Assembly (NCBI GenBank): GCA_026995955.1
Contig: JALWNJ010000183.1
Location: 1 to 9,448 of the forward strand
Reading direction: 5' to 3'
DNA length: 9,448 bases
Source of the DNA: Gammaproteobacteria bacterium
Lineage (GTDB): Bacteria > Pseudomonadota > Gammaproteobacteria > J044
The notes beneath the pieces were generated by a model. It was not told the origin of the DNA and ran no database searches. It saw only the letters and a list, made by a program, of their open reading frames with translations. The position numbers and the translations under genes were made by a program. How positions within the stretch are numbered: position 1 is the first letter of the stretch; each line of letters opens with the position of its first letter. Below are positions 5,460 through 9,448 of the stretch, one piece after another.

Positions 5460-8031
5460 GCGGTTCGCGCTCGGCCGCTTCGTTCCACTGGCGAACGAAT
5501 TCCAGGCAGGGCTCGGGCGCCAGGGGCTTGCTGATCAGATAGCCCTGGATCATGTCACAGGCCTGCTCCTCGAGGAAGGCGCGCTGGGCCGGGGTCGCCA
5601 CGCCTTCCGCCACCACCCGCAGCCCCATGCCGTGCGCCATGGCGATGGCGGCGCTGATGATCTCGTTGCGCGTGTGGCCGCTGGCGTCGATCTCCTCGAC
5701 GAAGCTGCGGTCGATCTTCACACAGCCCACCGGGAATCGGCGCAGGTGGGCGAGCGAGGAGTAGCCGGTGCCGAAGTCGTCGATCGACAGACGCAGGCCG
5801 AGGTTGGCCAGCGCATCGAGTACCTGGATGGTGCGCTCCAGGTCCTCCATCATCGAGCTTTCGGTAATCTCCAGCACCACCGAATCGGCCGGGATGTCGA
5901 AGCGATGCAGGTTGTGTTCGATCTGCATCACCAGCCCCGGTTCGGAGAGCTGGCGCAGGGACAGGTTGATGGCGGCATGGATCGCCACCCCCTGCCGGCG
6001 CCACTCGGCCATCGTCGCCAGGGTGCGTTCCACCACCAGCTGGCCGAGCTGTACGATGAGCCCGCTCTCCTCGGCGATGCGGATGAACTCCTCGGTCTCG
6101 ATCGGCGTGTCGCCGTCGTCCTGCCAGCGGGCCAGCGCCTCGACACTGTAGATGCGGCCGCTCTCGAGGTCGAGAATGGGCTGCAGGTGCAGACCGATGC
6201 GCCCCCCGGAAAGGGCCTGCCTCAGGCGTTCCTCGATGCCGAGTCGGCGCTGCACCCGCTCGGCCATGGCGGGCTCGAAGAAGCGAAAGCCGTTGCGCCC
6301 CTCGTGCTTGATGCGGTACATGGCGATGTCGGCCCGTGACAGCAGTTCCTCCACGGGCAGCGGTCGGCTGCCATCGTGCAGCGCGATGCCGATGCTGGCC
6401 GACAGCAGGGCCTCCTGCCCATTGACCAGATAGGTGCGTGTGAGCACGCGCAGCAGGCGGGTGGCGGTGCGTTCGGCGGTGGCGCGGGCCTCCTCCAGGC
6501 TCTCGAAGCCGCTCTGCAGCAGGGCGAACTCGTCGCCGCCGAGGCGCGCCAGCAGGTCGTCGTTGCGCACGCTGTGGCGCAGACGCTGCGCTACCTCTTG
6601 CAGCACCGCATCGCCGGCCGAATGGCCCAGCCGGTCGTTGATGGGCTTGAAGCGGTCAAGGTCGATGTAGAGCAGCGCAAGGATGTGCTGCCGGCGCAGC
6701 GCCTGATCCAGGGCATCGAAGAAACGGGCCCGGTTGGCCAGGCCGGTTAGGGTGTCGTAGTGGGCCAGGTGATGGATGCGTGCCTGGGCCTGTTTCTGTT
6801 CGCTGATGTCGGTGAACAGGGCGACATAGTGCGCGATCTCCCCATCGGGACCCTGGATGCTGCTGGCCGACAGCCAGCAGGGCAGCGGTTCCGCGTCGCG
6901 GCGCGGGTTTAGCACCTCGCCCCACCAGTAGCCGTACTGCCGCAGGCTTCGGCGCACATCGCGCAGCAGTCTGCGGTCGTTGACCGTGCGGGCCAGTTGC
7001 AGGGCGGAAAGACCGATCACCTCATCGGCCGCATAGCCGGTCATGCGCTCGAAGGCACGATTGACGCGCTGGATGCGAAGCCGCGCATCGGTAATGACGA
7101 TGCCCTCGTTGGAGTTGTGGTACACCTCGGCCGCCAGGCGCTGTTCGGCTTCCTGCTGCTGGCGTGCCAGTTCAGCGGTGATGCGCTCGGCGAAGACCTG
7201 GATCAGTTCACGGTTCCAGGGGCGGATGCGCAGCGGTCGGTCGTCGAACACCGCCACCAGGCCGGCCACGCGATCCTCCAGCATCAGACGCGCGCCGTAG
7301 TAGCCCTCCATGTCCAGTTGCTGCAGCACCGCGTCGTCCGGATAGCATTGGCGCACACCGGATTCCAGCAGCAAGCGGCCGTGCGCCAGCACTTCGGCAC
7401 ACGGAGTCCCAAGCAGAGGGTAGCGTGTCTCCGGCTGCAGGATACCGTTGTGCACATGGGCCACGGTGCGCATCCATCCGGTTTCCGTACAATCGTCGTC
7501 ATGGTCCTCGAGGAAGGCGATCAGGGCATGGGCCGTGCCGTAAGCCTCGGCCAGATGGCGCACCATGTGCTCGAAAAATCCATCGCTCCCGATGTGGGAA
7601 GTGATGGCCAGTGCCTGCAGGGCGTTCTGGGCCAGTCGTCGTTCGGTCATGTCCTGGCCGACCGACAGGATCTCCACCAGCCGCCCTTGCGCGTCCAGCA
7701 CCGAACGGTTGGACCACTGGATCCAGAGGCGTTCCCCGTTTGCCGTAATGTTCTCGTTCTCGTTGTCGGCGTAGCGTTCGGGGTTGCGGGTGATGTCCTC
7801 GATCATGAAGGCGAGATCACGCCCGCCGGCATCGGTCTCGGCGACGATGCTGCCGATGACATGGCGCCCGACCAGAGCCTCCGGGCTGTAGCCGAACAGC
7901 TCGGCCCCGTAGCGGTTGATGTAGCGGATGCGACCGTCCGGCCCCCAGCGCAGCACGATGCTGCGCAGGCTGTCGAGCAGTTCGGTTTCAGCCCGGAAGG
8001 GGGTGGTTACATCCTCTCTGCGGGTGGACAT
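5452..8031 (-). CDS. PAS-GAF-PAS-GGDEF-EAL cyclic-di-GMP signalling protein
   Basis: An 859-residue protein with both c-di-GMP synthase and phosphodiesterase domains. Domains in order: PAS about 17-135, GAF about 145-290, PAS about 295-415, GGDEF about 416-585, EAL about 595-850. The cyclase site is intact: GGDEF at 498-502, IDLDRFKPIND at 456-466, and the inhibitory RxxD at R489-D492, five residues before GGDEF. The EAL domain keeps E631 (EAL), N689, the ITE region (721-724), D751-D752 (DDFGTGYSS), K772, E809 and Q829. The usual EGVE is EGVA here (A812). No membrane segment or signal peptide is seen, so it should be cytoplasmic, with the PAS and GAF domains sensing a soluble or bound ligand. 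AAGGAAA stands about 11 bases before the ATG. Which activity dominates, and what is sensed, cannot be read from sequence. Its end overlaps hemN tail to tail. Confidence 0.93.
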   Translation of the reverse strand: MSTRREDVTTPFRAETELLDSLRSIVLRWGPDGRIRYINRYGAELFGYSPEALVGRHVIGSIVAETDAGGRDLAFMIEDITRNPERYADNENENITANGERLWIQWSNRSVLDAQGRLVEILSVGQDMTERRLAQNALQALAITSHIGSDGFFEHMVRHLAEAYGTAHALIAFLEDHDDDCTETGWMRTVAHVHNGILQPETRYPLLGTPCAEVLAHGRLLLESGVRQCYPDDAVLQQLDMEGYYGARLMLEDRVAGLVAVFDDRPLRIRPWNRELIQVFAERITAELARQQQEAEQRLAAEVYHNSNEGIVITDARLRIQRVNRAFERMTGYAADEVIGLSALQLARTVNDRRLLRDVRRSLRQYGYWWGEVLNPRRDAEPLPCWLSASSIQGPDGEIAHYVALFTDISEQKQAQARIHHLAHYDTLTGLANRARFFDALDQALRRQHILALLYIDLDRFKPINDRLGHSAGDAVLQEVAQRLRHSVRNDDLLARLGGDEFALLQSGFESLEEARATAERTATRLLRVLTRTYLVNGQEALLSASIGIALHDGSRPLPVEELLSRADIAMYRIKHEGRNGFRFFEPAMAERVQRRLGIEERLRQALSGGRIGLHLQPILDLESGRIYSVEALARWQDDGDTPIETEEFIRIAEESGLIVQLGQLVVERTLATMAEWRRQGVAIHAAINLSLRQLSEPGLVMQIEHNLHRFDIPADSVVLEITESSMMEDLERTIQVLDALANLGLRLSIDDFGTGYSSLAHLRRFPVGCVKIDRSFVEEIDASGHTRNEIISAAIAMAHGMGLRVVAEGVATPAQRAFLEEQACDMIQGYLISKPLAPEPCLEFVRQWNEAAEREPLR
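5458..5472. other. Small inverted repeat at the hemN / GGDEF-EAL convergent end
   Basis: GAGCG and CGCTC form a 5-base stem around a 5-base loop. It begins at the hemN stop and lies in the last codons of the opposing gene. No T-run follows on either strand. It may slow polymerase from either side, but a stem this short may be chance. Confidence 0.25.
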
Positions 8032-8075
8032 CGGGGCTTCGGTTTCCTTGTCGTGCTCGTCGTGGCGCTAGCCGC

Positions 8076-8081
8076 ATCATA
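8076..8081 (-). promoter_or_regulatory. Candidate -10 for the GGDEF-EAL gene
   Basis: On the minus strand this reads TATGAT, five of six with the consensus, in the 92-base gap shared with the divergent DUF1249 gene. The predicted transcript start, near 8069, would leave a leader of about 38 bases holding the AAGGAAA ribosome site (8043-8049). The matching -35 (TACCCA) is weak. Confidence 0.35.
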
Positions 8082-8110
8082 GCCCCGCCGGCGGTCGGTG
8101 GGTAGCGTGA

Positions 8111-8116
8111 TAGAAT
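8111..8116 (+). promoter_or_regulatory. Candidate -10 for the DUF1249 gene
   Basis: TAGAAT matches TATAAT at five of six positions and ends seven bases before the ATG at 8124. Transcription would start at or next to the ATG, so the message could be leaderless. That fits the absence of a Shine-Dalgarno there. No good -35 is seen. Confidence 0.4.
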
Positions 8117-8123
8117 CGCGCCC

Positions 8124-8609
8124 ATGAGGGTTCAGGACATTTGCCCGGCCTGTCACAGCCCGCTGCCCCGCAGCTTCGCGGCGCTGATGGACATGTACGA
8201 GGCCAACTACATCCGGCTGCGCCAGCTGGCGCCGGAGCTGTTCCGCCTGCAGGGCAGCCATGTCTCGCGGGTGGCCGATGGCCTCGACCTGCACCTGAAG
8301 GTGGTGGAAGTGACCCGCCACACCTGGACCCTGTGGCTGAGCTACGACTTCGGGCCCGGCTGCGAACCGCGGCACCGGCCGGATCTGACGGTGCGCATCT
8401 ACCGCGATGCGCGCCAGGCCGAGGTACTGAGCCGCACCTGCCGCTTCGAGACGCTCTCGCCGCAGCGTTTCGCCGCCGATCTCGACACCATGCTGCTCTG
8501 CAAGTGGCGCCTGAACCGCTTTCTCTACAAGTGGCTCGGCTATCTGCTGCGGCAGGGGCATGGCTTCCGCCGGGTCGAGCGCGCGGCACTGGCCGAGACC
8601 ACGGCCTGA
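8124..8609 (+). CDS. DUF1249 (YqiB-like) protein with N-terminal CPxC motif
   Basis: A 161-residue cytoplasmic protein of unknown function in the DUF1249 family, which includes E. coli YqiB. The stretch SFAALMDMYEANYIRLRQLAP (17-37) lines up with YqiB [20 protein letters not shown]. The later LTVRIYRDARQAEV (88-101) matches YqiB MTVRLYHDAMVAEV, and KWRLNRFLYKWLGYLLRQGH (127-146) matches its basic, aromatic C-terminal helix. Residues 1-16 add CPAC (C7, C10) in a zinc-ribbon-like setting that YqiB lacks. Other cysteines are C80, C106 and C126, none in a second CxxC, so metal binding would need distant ligands or a partner. In E. coli yqiB neighbours cpdA and nudF; that context is absent here. 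No Shine-Dalgarno is seen. Family assignment is fairly sure; the role is unknown. Confidence 0.85.
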   Translation: MRVQDICPACHSPLPRSFAALMDMYEANYIRLRQLAPELFRLQGSHVSRVADGLDLHLKVVEVTRHTWTLWLSYDFGPGCEPRHRPDLTVRIYRDARQAEVLSRTCRFETLSPQRFAADLDTMLLCKWRLNRFLYKWLGYLLRQGHGFRRVERAALAETTA

Positions 8610-8620
8610 AGCCCCTTCAG
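8606..8620. other. Palindrome spanning two convergent stop codons
   Basis: CTGAAG and CTTCAG form a perfect 6-base stem with a 3-base CCC loop. The left arm holds the TGA of the DUF1249 gene (8607-8609), and the right arm holds the TGA of the AIM24-family gene read on the minus strand (8617-8619). The structure forms in both transcripts. No T-tract follows on either side, so it does not look like a textbook intrinsic terminator. Confidence 0.45.
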
Positions 8621-9405
8621 TCGCCGTCCAGCAGGCGGCCGACGCCACCCAGCACCGAGCCTTCTCCCTGGTCCGCGCCGCCGGCCGAGGGGGCGTGCGC
8701 CAGTACGCGGTCGGCCAGGCGCGAGAAGGGCAGGCTCTGGATCCACACCTTGCCGTGGCCGCGCAGGGTGGCCAGGAACAGGCCCTCACCGCCGAAGAAC
8801 ATGCTCTTGAGCCCCTTCGTCATCTCGATGTCGTACTCGATGCCCTCGGTAAAGGCCACCAGGCAGCCGGTGTCCAGGCGCAGGGTTTCGCCATTGAGCT
8901 CCTTCTCCACCAGGGTGCCGCCGGCATGGATGAAGGCCATGCCATCGCCGCTGATGCGCTCCAGGATGAAGCCCTCGCCGCCGAAGAAACCGGCACCCAG
9001 ACGCTTATTGAAGGCGATGTCGAGGCGGGTGCCCAGAGCGGCGCAGAGGAAGGAATCCTTCTGGCACAGGACATCCCGCCCCAGCTTGCCCATGTCCAGC
9101 GGTACGATGGTGCCGGGAAAGGGCGAGGCGAAGGCCACGCGCCGCTTGCCCTCGCCGCGGTTGGTGAAATGGGTGAGGAACAGCGACTCGCCGGTGAGCA
9201 TGCGCTTGCCGGCGCTGAACAGCTTGCCCAGCAGGCCCTGCTCGGCCTCGGAGCCGTCGCCCATGCGGGTCTCGAAGGCGATGCCCTCCTCCATGTAGTT
9301 CATGGCCCCGGCCTCGGCGATGACCGTTTCGCCCGGGTCCAGTTCCACTTCCACCATCTGCATGCTGTTGCCGATGATCTCGTAGTCCACTTCGTGACAC
9401 TGCAT
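8617..9405 (-). CDS. AIM24 / TIGR00266 family protein
   Basis: A 262-residue protein of the AIM24 family, named after a yeast mitochondrial protein needed for inner-membrane organisation; the bacterial role is not established. The all-beta fold is rich in Gly and hydrophobic turns. Family marks are [18 protein letters not shown] (22-39), then two copies of FFGGEG at 140-145 and 203-208. The copies are followed by similar strands ([18 protein letters not shown] and [18 protein letters not shown]), showing an internal duplication. There is no signal peptide or membrane segment. The last 25 residues are a Gly-rich, low-complexity tail. A strong AGGAGGT lies seven bases before the ATG, the best ribosome site in the window, so good expression is likely. 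The gene ends seven bases from the DUF1249 stop. Its upstream promoter is not evident in the 43 bases left before the window edge. Confidence 0.88.
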   Translation of the reverse strand: MQCHEVDYEIIGNSMQMVEVELDPGETVIAEAGAMNYMEEGIAFETRMGDGSEAEQGLLGKLFSAGKRMLTGESLFLTHFTNRGEGKRRVAFASPFPGTIVPLDMGKLGRDVLCQKDSFLCAALGTRLDIAFNKRLGAGFFGGEGFILERISGDGMAFIHAGGTLVEKELNGETLRLDTGCLVAFTEGIEYDIEMTKGLKSMFFGGEGLFLATLRGHGKVWIQSLPFSRLADRVLAHAPSAGGADQGEGSVLGGVGRLLDGD

Positions 9406-9412
9406 GTCCGTT

Positions 9413-9419
9413 ACCTCCT
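9413..9419 (-). promoter_or_regulatory. Strong ribosome binding site of the AIM24-family gene
   Basis: On the minus strand this is AGGAGGT, seven bases from the ATG at 9403-9405. It matches the anti-Shine-Dalgarno almost fully and fixes the start codon. The other genes in the window have weak or no such sites. Confidence 0.8.
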
Positions 9420-9448
9420 GGTGTTGAACGGCGTCATCCTGCCTCCCC

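Noticed and set aside
7757..7775. Short tandem GTTCTC/GTTGTC-like repeat
   Set aside because: It encodes the run NENEN in the first PAS domain and is too short to be a repeat element.
6997..8082. 361-codon + strand open frame antisense to the PAS/GAF region
   Set aside because: It is a shadow of the GGDEF-EAL gene: no domain, no ribosome site, and His/Gln-rich content typical of antisense frames in GC-rich DNA.

Overview
This is a high-GC, gene-dense chromosomal window with eight complete protein-coding genes and the 3' end of a ninth. The set of families suggests a gammaproteobacterium: type II NADH dehydrogenase, an LGST-type phosphatidylserine decarboxylase, PrmB, HemN and a DUF1249 (YqiB-like) protein. 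An environmental lineage of the Chromatiales/Ectothiorhodospiraceae kind is my guess from composition and gene mix. No rRNA, tRNA, insertion sequence, phage gene or CRISPR array was seen, and no stretch over 300 bases lacks a gene.

Layout: (1) 1-221 is the end of an unrecognised + strand gene that overlaps the next gene tail to tail. (2) 208-3078 is a compact minus-strand cluster, transcribed in the order SCO1/SenC copper chaperone, psd, ndh. The first two overlap by an ATGA. The last two are 37 bases apart, with a GC-rich hairpin between them and a GTG start on ndh. (3) prmB (L3 glutamine methyltransferase) and hemN (anaerobic coproporphyrinogen III dehydrogenase) run on the + strand. prmB is divergent from the SCO1 gene and is followed closely by hemN. 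(4) 5452-8031 on the minus strand is a large PAS-GAF-PAS-GGDEF-EAL cyclic-di-GMP protein that overlaps the hemN end by 8 bases. (5) 8124-8609 on the + strand is a DUF1249 protein with an N-terminal CPxC motif. It meets an AIM24/TIGR00266-family gene (8617-9405, minus) tail to tail across a small palindrome holding both stop codons.

Several genes touch respiration and the membrane: SCO1 for the CuA site of cytochrome oxidase, NDH-2 for quinone reduction, Psd for phosphatidylethanolamine, and HemN for oxygen-independent haem synthesis. A shared link to oxygen supply is possible but is inference. I see no convincing new multi-gene system here; it reads as an ordinary core region. The points worth checking are a possible -24/-12 promoter before hemN, the apparently bifunctional c-di-GMP protein with one altered EAL residue, the CPxC extension on DUF1249, the start of prmB, the structure of the convergent gene ends, and the unknown gene at the left edge.
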